A DNA stretch of 64,000 nucleotides from Nigrospora sphaerica (lineage: Eukaryota > Ascomycota > Sordariomycetes > Amphisphaeriales > Apiosporaceae), in assembly GCA_018287875.1 (NCBI GenBank), contig JAGVVL010000029.1, positions 772,367 through 836,366 of the forward strand, read 5' to 3'. Made by a program: the position numbers and the translations under genes. Shown piece after piece: positions 41,990 to 52,386 of the stretch (position 1 is the first letter of the stretch; each line of letters opens with the position of its first letter). The notes under the pieces are model-generated. The model did not search any database. It was not told the DNA's origin and worked only from the letters and a program-made list of their open reading frames with translations.

Positions 41990-43171
41990 ATGAGCACGAA
42001 AAATAAGGTTATTAATATTGAAGCTCCTATATACCCTGAGTCGGTTACCGAGTCCACTATTGTTAAGTGGTACGTTAAAGAGGGAGATGTAGTTGAATTA
42101 GATCAAAAATTAGTAGATCTTGAAACCGATAAAGTCGTGTTAGAAGTAGTAGCGACAGCGCCTGGAAGAATAGCAAGTATTGTACAATCTGAAGATGCGG
42201 TGGTAGAAGAAAAAGCTCTTCTGGGAACCTTAGAAGTAGGAGCCGTAGCCTCAGAAGCCAAGCCTTCAGTCGAAGAGACGGCAACGGTTCAAACTCAAAG
42301 TAAGCCCGTTGAAGAAGAATCCGAGCCTAAAGGCTTAGCCCGTCTGTTTCAAAGTCCGTCTGCACGTCGTTCCCGTAAAGGAAAACAGGAAGAAGCAAAA
42401 GCTACGGTTACTAATCAATCTGCTTCCACACCAAGTCCAAGCAGTGCACCTAAAGCAGTTGCTTCCGTATCTAATGCCGTTGAAAGAGTGCCAATGAGTC
42501 GTTTACGCGCTAAAATTGCAGAACGTTTACTGGCTGCTCAACATCAAGCCGCAATTTTAACGACTTTCAACGAGGTAAATTTACAGGCGATAATGGATTT
42601 ACGTAGTCGATATAAAGACTCCTTTGAGAAACAGCATGGCATCAAATTAGGATTTATGTCGCTCTTTACTAAAGCTGTGGTACAAGCGCTTAAGCAGTTT
42701 CCAGGGGTGAATGCCTCTATTGAAGGCAATGATGTGTTATATCATCATTATTATGATATCGGTATTGCGGTTTCTACTGATCGCGGTTTGGTAGTGCCTG
42801 TGGTAAGAAATGCCGATCAGTTAAGCTTAAGTGAAATTGAAAAGCAAATTAATCTCTACGGTCAAAAAGCAAGAAACGGTACGATTGGGATTCAAGAACT
42901 AACAGGTGGTACCTTTACCATTACCAATGGAGGCGTGTTTGGTTCGCTACTGTCTACGCCTATTTTAAATCCTCCACAAAGTGGAATTTTAGGGATGCAC
43001 AAAATAGAAGAAAGAGCAGTAGTAGAAAAAGGTCAAATCGTGGTTAGACCAATGATGTATTTAGCCTTATCTTATGATCATCGAATTATCGATGGAAAAG
43101 AATCCGTTCAGTTCTTATCTACTGTGAAAAACTTATTAGAAGATCCAACTCGATTCTTATTGGATATTTAA
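41990..43171 (+). CDS. sucB: Dihydrolipoyllysine succinyltransferase SucB (E2), E3-binding domain not recognisable
   Basis: E2 core of the 2-oxoglutarate dehydrogenase complex, 393 residues, unbroken. The lipoyl domain has the modified lysine in [13 protein letters not shown] near residue 48. The catalytic domain begins [17 protein letters not shown] and ends with the [13 protein letters not shown] active site. Between them, where the about 35-residue peripheral subunit-binding domain normally sits, only [16 protein letters not shown] is seen, followed by a Ser/Pro/Ala linker. The start ATG 41990 follows sucA by 65 bases; an upstream in-frame ATG would add five residues. Its stop overlaps mutS by one base. 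Confidence 0.95.
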   Translation: MSTKNKVINIEAPIYPESVTESTIVKWYVKEGDVVELDQKLVDLETDKVVLEVVATAPGRIASIVQSEDAVVEEKALLGTLEVGAVASEAKPSVEETATVQTQSKPVEEESEPKGLARLFQSPSARRSRKGKQEEAKATVTNQSASTPSPSSAPKAVASVSNAVERVPMSRLRAKIAERLLAAQHQAAILTTFNEVNLQAIMDLRSRYKDSFEKQHGIKLGFMSLFTKAVVQALKQFPGVNASIEGNDVLYHHYYDIGIAVSTDRGLVVPVVRNADQLSLSEIEKQINLYGQKARNGTIGIQELTGGTFTITNGGVFGSLLSTPILNPPQSGILGMHKIEERAVVEKGQIVVRPMMYLALSYDHRIIDGKESVQFLSTVKNLLEDPTRFLLDI

Positions 43172-45600
43172 TGTCGCATACCCCAATGATCCGCCAATAT
43201 TTGCGGATCAAGGAAAAATACCCTAACCATTTTTTATTTTATCGGTTAGGGATTTTTATGAATTATTTTATGAAGACGCGATTAAAGGATCTGAGTTATT
43301 AGGAATTCGACTCACAGCGCGTGGTCAATCTGATGGCAGTCCTGTGCCAATGGCTGGCATTCCCTTTCATAGCGCAGATAGCTATAAAGCGAAGTTACTT
43401 AAGCATGGCGCCTCTATTGCTATTTGCGAAGAGGAGGAGGCAGGGGAAGAGGGTGGTTCGTCTGATCCGGGTTTAAAAAACGCGAAGTAAAAGCCGTCAT
43501 TACCCCTGGAACCGTTAGTGCGGAAGCCTTGTTAGAAGCCAATCAAGAAAACCTACTGATTGCAGTTGCAAAAGCTAGTCATACGTTTGGTATTGTGATT
43601 TTAGAGGTAGCGAGCGGGCGATTTGAAGCGTTGATGTGTGATACGCTTGAAAATTTAGTCACAGAGTTACACCGTTTACAACCTGCTGAACTATTGCTTA
43701 GCCATTCCTTAGCGGAGCAATTAGACGTAAAGCAATTTAATTGTTGTATACAACGTCAAGATGAGTATCACTTCGATAGTAACAAAGCGGCTCGACTCTT
43801 AACTGAGCATTTTCAGGTGAATAACCTTAAGGCATTAGGTTGTGAAGACTTACCTGCTATTGTAAAAGCTTCGGGTTGTTTATTATCCTATCTACAGATT
43901 ACACAACAAACCACCTTAACCCATGTACAACGACTGAAACTTTTAAATGCAAAGCATACCGTCTTTTTAGATGCGCAAACTCAGCAGCACCTAGAATTGA
44001 CTCAAAATTTGCAAGGGACTAAAGACAAAACGGTTGCTTGGATATTAGATAAAACAGCGACTGCCATGGGCAGTCGTTTGTTAATTCGATGGCTTAAAAA
44101 TCCAATACGGGATATCGAAAAAATTGAAGCACGGCAGATGGCTATTAAAGCCTTACTGATTGCGTATCCTATTGAGGGTCAGTCTTATCAACCCCTTTAT
44201 TTTTAATCTGTTATCGCTTACTTAAGCAGATTGGTGATATTGAGCGTATTTTGGGTCGAATCGGTTTACGCTCTGCTCGCCCTCGTGATTTGATTCAACT
44301 GAGGGCTGCTTTGCGGGTCTTACCTGAATTAAAAACACAGCTACAGCCTGTAGCGTTAACGTCATTGTTAGTAGAAAAGATTTATAATCAACTCTCTTTT
44401 CCTCTCGAACTGTCTAAAGAATTAGAAATGGCATTAGTGGAAGAGCCGCCTTTATCCATCCGAGAAGGTGGAGTGATTGCAAAAGGTTATCATCCAGAAC
44501 TCGATGCCTTGCGTAATTTTAGTACCGATGCAGATCAATATTTAAAAGAATTAGAGAATAGAGAAAGAGATCGCACGGGCATCAGTAAATTAAAAGTGAA
44601 TTTTAACCGAGTGCATGGGTATTATATTGAGATTAGTCGTCAGCACAAAGAGCCTTTGCCTACTGACTATACTCGTCGACAAACCCTAAAAAATACTGAG
44701 CGATTTATTACGCCTGAATTAAAACATTATGAAAATAAAGCCTTAAGTGCCCGTGCTAAGGCGTTGATGTTAGAGAAAAAGCTATATGAAGCGTTAATGG
44801 AGAGAGTGGCTATCGACCTTATACCACTTCAAAAAATCGCAAAAGCGTGTAGCCTTTTAGATGTACTCAGTTGCTTAGCAGAAAGAGCTGAACATTTAAA
44901 TTTAAAATGTCCTATCTTGTCTAATGAACCTGCTATTTCAATTGAAAAAGGTCGTCATTTTATTATTGAGCAAGTCAGTCAACATCCTTTTATTGCCAAC
45001 AATGTACAATTAGATTTAGATCGACGGATGTTACTCATTACCGGCCCTAATATGGGAGGTAAATCCACCTATATGCGTCAAACGGCCTTAATCGTTTTAT
45101 TAGCGATGATTGGAAGTTTTGTGCCCGCTGAAAGTGCAACCATTTACCCGGTAGATGGGATTTTTACCCGTATCGGTTCAGGTGATGACTTAGCAGGAGG
45201 GCGTTCTACTTTTATGGTAGAAATGAATGAGATGGCTAACATCCTACAACATGCCACCAATGAAAGTTTAGTATTAATTGATGAGATTGGAAGAGGGACT
45301 AGTACTTATGATGGCCTCTCCTTAGCTTACGCGTGTGCTGAGCATTTAGCAAAAGTCACTCAATCCTATACGCTATTTTCTACGCATTATTTTGAGTTAA
45401 CTCATTTAGATCATATTCATAATATTGCCAATATTCACTTAGCGGTGGCTACGCAAGGGGAAGATTTATCATTCTTATATACGGTTAGAGAAGGGCCTTC
45501 GTATCGAAGCTATGGGATCAAAGTGGCTAAATTAGCTGGCTTACCCCTTAGTGTCATTCAACGCGCTGAAGAAAAATTACAAGAACTAGAAAAAGTGTAA
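43171..45600 (+). CDS. mutS: DNA mismatch repair protein MutS (three frame breaks)
   Basis: Mismatch-recognition ATPase. It starts with the sucB stop (TAATG) and has [18 protein letters not shown]; the G3 run 43249-43251 needs one base to give [12 protein letters not shown]. The A6 run 43475-43480 needs one to give [20 protein letters not shown]. The T5 run 44200-44204 (or the T3 before it) needs one to give [17 protein letters not shown]. The P-loop is [20 protein letters not shown], with [14 protein letters not shown] and [14 protein letters not shown]. About 810 residues; it ends at KLQELEKV, so the C-terminal tetramerisation tail is short or missing. The last 43 bases overlap the convergent holB. 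Confidence 0.94.
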
Positions 45601-46621
45601 ACCAAGTGCTCTACGGTAATAAGTGCATTAAGGCTGTATTGATGGATGTCAGACTGTAATTCCTGCAACTGATCCCAAAAATTATATAGCGTTTCTTCGA
45701 AGATCGCAGCTATGAGTTGTTGCAATAAAGAGGGCTCTTGAATCGGTACAAGCATTTCTACATTTTCAGCGCCCAATTTTATCTCCAATAATTGAACAGT
45801 GGCCTCCATTAAATAACTTAATAATTTTTCAATAGGCTGTTCGGACCATCTTTCGGCTACTGCTCTTGGTTCAACTCGTTTTAAGCCTAAATTAATCAAA
45901 TCTTGCCATATGAACTGATAGCATTCAATTTCATTATTTTCTAATAATGCTAATGCTTTTAAAGGAACATGCTGGGCTAGCCGAAGACTCAGCGAACATA
46001 CACTATCTTCTACTGAAGCGGCAATAGATGAATTAGACTGCAACCATTTCTTCCCCTCTGCTTCACTGGGTTTAGGTAATATAATGGACTGACATCGACT
46101 TTTAATGGTCGCTAATAGATTCGCGGGTCGACTGCTTGTTAATAAAAATAAGATGCCTTTGGCTGGTTCCTCTAATGTTTTAAGTAATGCATGTTGAGCC
46201 GTAATATGTAAATCATCCACTGAATCAATAACGGCGACCGTATGATAAGCCACTGCATTTGGCATAGAAACATGATGCTTATTGGTTTGATGTAAAGCAT
46301 CGATTAATTGCCTGACTTGTTCAATAGAAATTTTAGTTTTCCCTCTATCTTCAGAACTTTTGAGATAATAATAATTCGGATGACTGCCCGCTTCATGCCA
46401 TCGACAGGCGGAGCATTGTTGACAACTTAAATATAAATCGTTTTTCACACTAGGTTCTGTACATAACAAAAGCCTAGCAAATTGTTGAGTCAGAGTGGTT
46501 TTTCCCGCTCCAGTAGGGGCTTGTATTAATAACGCATGAGACAAAGCATTTGTTTGGGCGGCATGATACCATTGCTGCCATTGCTTTTGATACCAAGGTA
46601 AAGGGGTCTGTATCAAAGCGT

Positions 46622-46625
<4 letters not shown>
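45558..46625 (-). CDS. holB: DNA polymerase III delta' subunit HolB
   Basis: Clamp-loader subunit. 355 residues with the P-loop-like LIQAPTGAGKTTLTQQFARL, the zinc-binding CQQCSACRW, VIDSVDDLHITAQHALLKTL and LLTSSRPANLLATIKSRCQ. No frame break. Its ATG overlaps the tmk stop (ATGA at 46622-46625), the common tmk-holB arrangement. The 3' end lies 43 bases inside mutS on the opposite strand. Confidence 0.92.
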
Positions 46626-47279
<654 letters not shown>

Positions 47280-47508
47280 ATGATGCATGTTTGAATATGA
47301 AAAATGAGGTTTCCATAGTATAGCATGTAACTCACCACATACCCCTTTATAGGTATTATATTTAATTGGATGGCATAGTTGCTAGTTTTAAATAGGTTTT
47401 CTTTCGTGTGGTAAGCAGAAAACATTTACTATACAGTACGTTTATTATAAATTTCAGTATTGCTTTAACTTTTTATTGGATCTAAATAATTATATTTTTT
47501 AAACTCTT

Positions 47509-48324
47509 ATGCTTTATATCAACTCAAGGAGTGGGTTGCAGCCTAGACTATTTGTCAGGATCGGATTAATTATCTGCTTACATGGCATGGTATTTGCAAA
47601 GGTAAAAGCTCAACAGCCTGCCCCTATAGTCACTCACTCTCAGAAAAACACTTTTTTAAATCGAACCCAGTTGAGTATTCGAGACATTCAAGATGATAGA
47701 AGGCAAATCAGGTTGTTTCATAAATTAGGGTCATTTTCCTTCTTAGGAGAAGGGCCTACCTTAGGAGGGAGCGTGGGCTACCGAAGCGTACTAGGGGTCA
47801 ATCAAAATTATTGGGCAGGGGTGTATGGGTATTTGCCATTTGAGGTAGTGTGGGATACTGCTACTCATCCTTGTCAGATTTTGAATCTTATTCTGAGTAT
47901 AGTGGGAGTAGAAGGAGGAATGAAGGAAGGGCAACTAAGCCTTAATTTTTCCTTATTTCCAAGGCCCTCCGTTAACTGGCAATTAAGCTTGTATCGCTAC
48001 GAATTTGAGCTGTTTGGGTTTGGTATATTACCACATATAGAAGGAGAGCATGCTTTTGGGGAATTTCCCTGTCAATTTTTTGCTGGAAACGCTGAAACGG
48101 CGTTTTTTGGGAAAGCAACCATCATGCTCCCTAAACTCTTCAATTGGTGTACGGTAGAGATAAAAAATGGATACGCTTTAGAAAAGAATGCTTTAACCGG
48201 GTGGCAAGTTGCTGTTAATTTTGGCAAGCCTTATGAAGGCAAACACAATTGGTTAAATCGTCAAATTAATACGATGCCTTATTTAGAAACAACTAAATTT
48301 CTTAAAGAGCTTATAGACCTATAG
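47509..48324 (+). CDS. Exported beta-rich protein, paralog A of a four-member family (no ankyrin repeats)
   Basis: 271 residues, unbroken. A signal peptide is likely (LFVRIGLIICLHGMVFAKVKA then QQPAP). The mature part shares segments with the next three genes: FLNRTQLSIRD, LFHKLGSFSFLGEG, GYRSVLGVNQNYWAGVYGYL, VGVEGGMKEGQLSLNFSL, YRYEFELFGFGILPHIEGE, IMLPKLFNWCTVEIKNGY and the end WLNRQINTMPYL. Alternating polar/hydrophobic strands and the YR / NYWAGVY / GVEGG order resemble the inverse autotransporter beta-barrel domain. No ankyrin repeats follow; a decayed ankyrin remnant lies just downstream. I do not know its function. Confidence 0.7.
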   Translation: MLYINSRSGLQPRLFVRIGLIICLHGMVFAKVKAQQPAPIVTHSQKNTFLNRTQLSIRDIQDDRRQIRLFHKLGSFSFLGEGPTLGGSVGYRSVLGVNQNYWAGVYGYLPFEVVWDTATHPCQILNLILSIVGVEGGMKEGQLSLNFSLFPRPSVNWQLSLYRYEFELFGFGILPHIEGEHAFGEFPCQFFAGNAETAFFGKATIMLPKLFNWCTVEIKNGYALEKNALTGWQVAVNFGKPYEGKHNWLNRQINTMPYLETTKFLKELIDL

Positions 48325-48876
48325 AATAAAGTTTATATAACAAAAAAATATAAGCCATTCTTTATCCAAAGTCAGTACAAAACTTAGACCTTGTATTGCA
48401 TTGAGAGACAGTAGAGAAGACTAGACAAACTCATGTGGTTGGAATTAGTACCCAGTACGGTAATATAAAATTATTATTAGCTCCTACTGCAGAAATTGAT
48501 ACCAAGCATGCAAATAGGGAAAGTACTTTATTCCTTTCAGGAGAATGAGAGTATCTTTCAAAGCGTCTGATTACTACTACGATAGTGTAAGAAGCTATTC
48601 TGTTATTCACGAGCGCTACTGACTACGCGAATGTTACAAAAGAACAGCGTTAGCAATGCAGTAGCTATTAAGAAAAGAAGTCAATACGGCGTACTGACTT
48701 AAATCATGCCTTTACCTGAAGGTGCTGAGATGCTAGACTTTCCATCATGCTAAGGCGGAAGCTCCTATATCCAAAATGCCTGAAATAAAAGTGCTTTGAA
48801 TGGTGAATGCTCTATTTATAGGACAAGAAACGCTTGTTTTACTCTACACAGTGGTAAAGTAAGTTAGCGAGGTTTA
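48325..48876 (+). pseudogene. Ankyrin remnant after paralog A
   Basis: This 552-base gap has no intact gene. In one plus frame at 48429-48548 it reads an ankyrin-like stretch (STQYGNIKLLLAPTAEIDTK and HANRESTLF) before a stop. Its position, right after the barrel-like paralog A, suggests the lost ankyrin half of that gene. A degenerate copy of the hairpin found before paralogs C and D lies at its end. Confidence 0.5.
48833..48863. repeat. Degenerate hairpin upstream of paralog B
   Basis: CTTGTTTTAC (48833-48842) and GGTAAAGTAAG (48853-48863) form an imperfect inverted repeat, 13 bases before the ATG of paralog B. It is a diverged version of the elements at 50527 and 52322. Confidence 0.45.
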
Positions 48877-50471
48877 ATGAACCACAGTTTTCTATTTTTA
48901 AATCGAAGTCATATGTCTAACCCCCAATCAAACAGTATTGTAAAAAATACACTGCTTAGTAAAATTAATTTAAGTATACTTTTATGTGGTATGGTCTCTC
49001 CAAGCATATGGGCCCAGGAGAACATACCGGGCGCCATTAAGCCAAAAAGTAGGATAGACACTCTTTTGAGTGGAACCCAGCTGAGTATTCGAGAAAATGC
49101 AAAAGGAATTAGGTTATTTCACAGAATAGGACGGGGTTGGGTATTAGGGAAGGTAATTCCTCTGCAGAATTTTGGGGAGTTGGCGCGGGCGGTCGAAAGA
49201 TAATCGATGTAAATTCAAGATATTGGGGAGGGGTGTATGGCTATCTTCCAGAAAAAACGTTAAGGTTGAAAAGCCCAATTCTCATACCCTTTGTTGGTAC
49301 GATAGGATTTGAAGCAGGCTCTCGACCGGTACAAGGAAATATTAACCTTTCTTTAGTATCAGGGGTTAGCGGACAAGTAGCCTTATATTGCTTGGAATTC
49401 AACTTACTAGGGTTTAGTGTATTACCCCATATAGGAGGAGAGTATACCGATAAAGGGAGCGGTTTTTTTAAACCTATTATTAGACTTCCAAAATTTTTAA
49501 ACTGGTGTTCAGCAGAGCTGAAATGGGAATGGTCTACCCAAGGGATGCAGGTAAAACCGGATTGGTCTATTAACATTGCTAGATCTCCTAAAGCCAATGA
49601 ACATTGGCTAGATCGACAAATGAACACCATGCCTTATCTAGATGCGTTAGTTCCTTGTAACACTTCAAATGCATTATCTCCTCGTCATATATCAAACGTC
49701 CCAGCGCTTCATAAAGTTTCAAATGCATTAGCGCCTCCTAAGAGTTTAAATACGCCAAATCTTCCTGATGTACATGTAACAAAACTGCAAGGAAAAGAGC
49801 TTCATGCCACTTGGTATAATATTATTAAAGCGAATGACTTAGAAAGGGCAAGAAAATTATTCGCTCCTCATCGGGACGTAAAGTGGAATCCTGATGATAG
49901 TAGAAAATTATTAACGCTAGCCACTCGAGCTAATGTAGATCCCAAATTTTTAGAAATTTTACTAGATGCTGGTTTAAATCCGGAGACCAAAAATCTTAGA
50001 GGGGAAACACTATTAGTTGAATTGGTCAATATCGCTATTGCCTCTAATGACTGGGATATGCTAGAGAGTATCAAGTTATTATTAGATAAAGGTGCAGATG
50101 CTAATGTTAAAATAGAATCGGACGATATCGATGATAAACTGTATAAAGAACCATTGCTCATGATAGTTTCTGAGAAGATATTTGGGCTGCAAAATGTTAC
50201 AGATGACCACATAAGGCTACTGGAATTACTATTAGACAATGGGGCAGATATTAATACCCCAGATCAAGATTGGAATACTATTTTACATAAGGCTGTTATT
50301 TCTGGAGACGAGCGTCAGGTAGGGTTCCTTATGGGACATGGGTCAGATCCGACTATCAAAAATAAAGAGAATAAGGATGTCTTTGCTCTTGCTGAGGAAA
50401 AAGGCAATGACTCTATAAAAGCATTACTAAATAGGTATAAAAAACCTGAAACGCCAGCCGAAGGAGAATAA
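48877..50471 (+). CDS. Exported beta-domain plus ankyrin protein, paralog B (one frame break)
   Basis: About 531 residues. A signal peptide ends near ILLCGMVSPSIWAQ. The mature N-terminal domain has LLSGTQLSIRENAKG, RLFHRIGRGWVLGEGNSSAE, YWGGVYGYLPEKTL, IGFEAGSRPVQGNINLSLVS, YCLEFNLLGFSVLPHIGGEY and WLDRQMNTMPYLDALV. A Ser/Pro/Asn linker (NALSPRHISNVP) leads to about five ankyrin-like repeats (LLDKGADANVK, LLDNGADINTP). The frame breaks at the G3 run 49147-49149, where one base joins WVLGEGNSSAEF. Start may instead be the Met of MSNPQSNS at 48913. Function unknown; see findings. Confidence 0.72.
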
Positions 50472-50526
50472 GTGTGTCTTTTAATTCAATAATTGAATTT
50501 AGTTAGCAAATAAATTAGAGCAAACG

Positions 50527-50557
50527 GCTACTTTACGATCCTGTATAGTAAAGTAGC
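50527..50557. repeat. Hairpin upstream of paralog C
   Basis: GCTACTTTAC (50527-50536) and GTAAAGTAGC (50548-50557) are a perfect 10-base inverted repeat with an 11-base loop. It lies between the stop of paralog B and the start of paralog C. No T tract follows. It has the same core (TACTTTAC/GTAAAGTA) as the element before paralog D. Confidence 0.7.
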
Positions 50558-50600
50558 AGGCTTTAATGAATCATGTTTGCTATTTTTACATCAACGGCAT

Positions 50601-52264
50601 ATGTCTAATACTCAATCGAAAAGCGCTTTACAAAATATACTGCTTACTAAAATTAGTTTAAGTATACTTTTATACGGCATGGTCTCTCAAAGCGTCTGGG
50701 CCCAAGCGAATATACCAGTGGCCATTAAGCCAAAGAGTACCATAAATAGTTTTTTGAGGCGGACCCAATTGAGCCTTCGAGAAAATGGCGATGGCTTTAG
50801 ATTATTTCAAGGAATAGGTCCCATATGGGTAAGCGGAGAATGGATTCTTAGAAGATCTCCAGGGCTTAGTGTAGGGTACCGACAAGCCATAGGAATGACT
50901 CCAAATTATTGGGGAGGAATTTATTTATATTCCTCATTAAAAACATTAAAAACTCCTACTGTAATTCCATCTTCTGCTGCCATTGGATTTGAGGCAGGCT
51001 CTCGATCCGCACAAGGAAATATTAACCTTTCTTTATTATCAGGCGTTAGTGGACAAATAGCATTATATTGCTTGGAATTCAACTTACTAGGGTTTGATGT
51101 GTTACCCCATATAGGAGGAGAATGTACTGATAAACCAAACGGTTTTTTTAAGCCCACTATTAGACTCCCAAAACTTTTAAACTGGTTTTCAGTAGAGTTG
51201 AAATGGAAATGGTCTAAGCAAGGGATTCAGCTAAAACCAGATTGGTCTATTAACATTGCTAGACCTCCTAAAGCTAATGAACATTGGTTAGATCGACAAA
51301 TGAATGCCGCACCTTATCTAGATGCGTTAGTTCCTCCTTATTTCAAAATAGAAGATTGGTCTATTAACATTGCTAGATCTCCTAAAATGAACACCATGCC
51401 TTATCTAGATGCGTTAACGCCTCGTAACGCTTCAAATGCATTAGCTCCTCGTCATGCTGCAAACGTCCCAACTGCTCCTAATACCAAAGGAACATTATAC
51501 GATAGATGGAATGATGCTATTCGCTCTGACGATCTCATAGCTGCACAAAAATTACTAAAATCTGGTCTAGACGTAAATACGACCGGTTATGCTGGTCGAA
51601 CAATATTATTTTCTCTGGTTAGGCCTAATAGTAATAATAGAGGTCCTGAATATCTAGAGCTTATGCGAAAGGCACTAGAAGCTGGTGTAAAGCCGAATCA
51701 AGGAGATGATATAGGATACACTCCTTTGCATTTTGCTGCTGCGAATCATCAATATGATCACATACAATTATTACTAAATCATGGTGCAAAAGTTGATTCC
51801 AAAAATACATTTGAAGTGACTCCATTAGTTGAGGCAGTCTATGCTGCCTTGGAATGTGACTTTTCGGGTGAGCTACGTAGTATCGAATTACTATTAGAAA
51901 ATGGGGCAAATCCTAATATTATATTTTATGATGAACCAGTAACATTGTTGATGGAAGCTATCACCACCATTTTTGAAGGGAAAAAACCTACAGCTACTCA
52001 TAAACAGCTAATAGAATTACTATTAGAAAAAGGAGCACATATTAACGCAAAAGGTCCAGACGGTAACACTATTTTACATAAGATGGCTTCCCATATCGAT
52101 GAAAAAATAGTACCTTTCTTGCTAGATTATGGTGCAGATCCGACTATCGAAAATAAAGAGAATAAAAATGCCTTGGCTTGTACCGATTCAAAAAAACGCC
52201 GCAGAGTGTTATAGATTTATTAAGTAATTATAAAAAACCTGAAAAGCCAGCCTCAGAAGAATAA
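50601..52264 (+). CDS. Exported beta-domain plus ankyrin protein, paralog C (one frame break)
   Basis: About 554 residues from MSNTQSKS. A signal peptide ends near SILLYGMVSQSVWA. The beta domain repeats the family segments: RRTQLSLRENGDGFRLFQGI, GYRQAIGMTPNYWGGIYLYS, IGFEAGSRSAQGNINLSLLS, YCLEFNLLGFDVLPHIGGE and WLDRQMNAAPYLDALV. The linker contains a partial duplication (see repeat at 51240). About six ankyrin repeats follow (YTPLHFAAANHQYDHIQLLL). The frame breaks at the A7 run 52190-52196; one base added gives KTPQSVIDLLSNYKKPEK and a stop at 52262-52264. An upstream ATG at 50566 aligns with the start of paralog B but is out of frame, perhaps another missing base. Confidence 0.72.
51240..51416 (+). 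repeat. Imperfect duplication in paralog C linker
   Basis: GATTGGTCTATTAACATTGC starts at 51240 and again at 51354, with APYLDALV or MPYLDAL coding after each. The second copy carries AGATCTCCTAAA and ATGAACACCATG, as in paralog B, not as in the first copy in C. It also lacks the 27 bases that encode ANEHWLDRQ. This suggests recombination between paralogs. Confidence 0.7.
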
Positions 52265-52321
52265 GTATTATTTTTAATAAAGTAACTAACAGTTCAGCTA
52301 GTAAATAAATTAGAGTAAATG

Positions 52322-52352
52322 GTTACTTTACTATATAGTGTAGTAAAGTAAC
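52322..52352. repeat. Hairpin upstream of paralog D
   Basis: GTTACTTTACTA (52322-52333) and TAGTAAAGTAAC (52341-52352) are a perfect 12-base inverted repeat with a 7-base loop. It sits 34 bases before the likely ATG of paralog D. It is a close relative of the elements at 50527 and 48833. Confidence 0.75.
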
Positions 52353-52386
52353 GCCATCCATCTTTGAAATTTTCTATTAATCGCGT

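Noticed and set aside
41925..42006. Extended C-terminus of SucA to 42006
   Set aside because: It is the wrong frame after a missing C near 41879; the corrected frame ends at 41922-41924 with the expected SucA tail.
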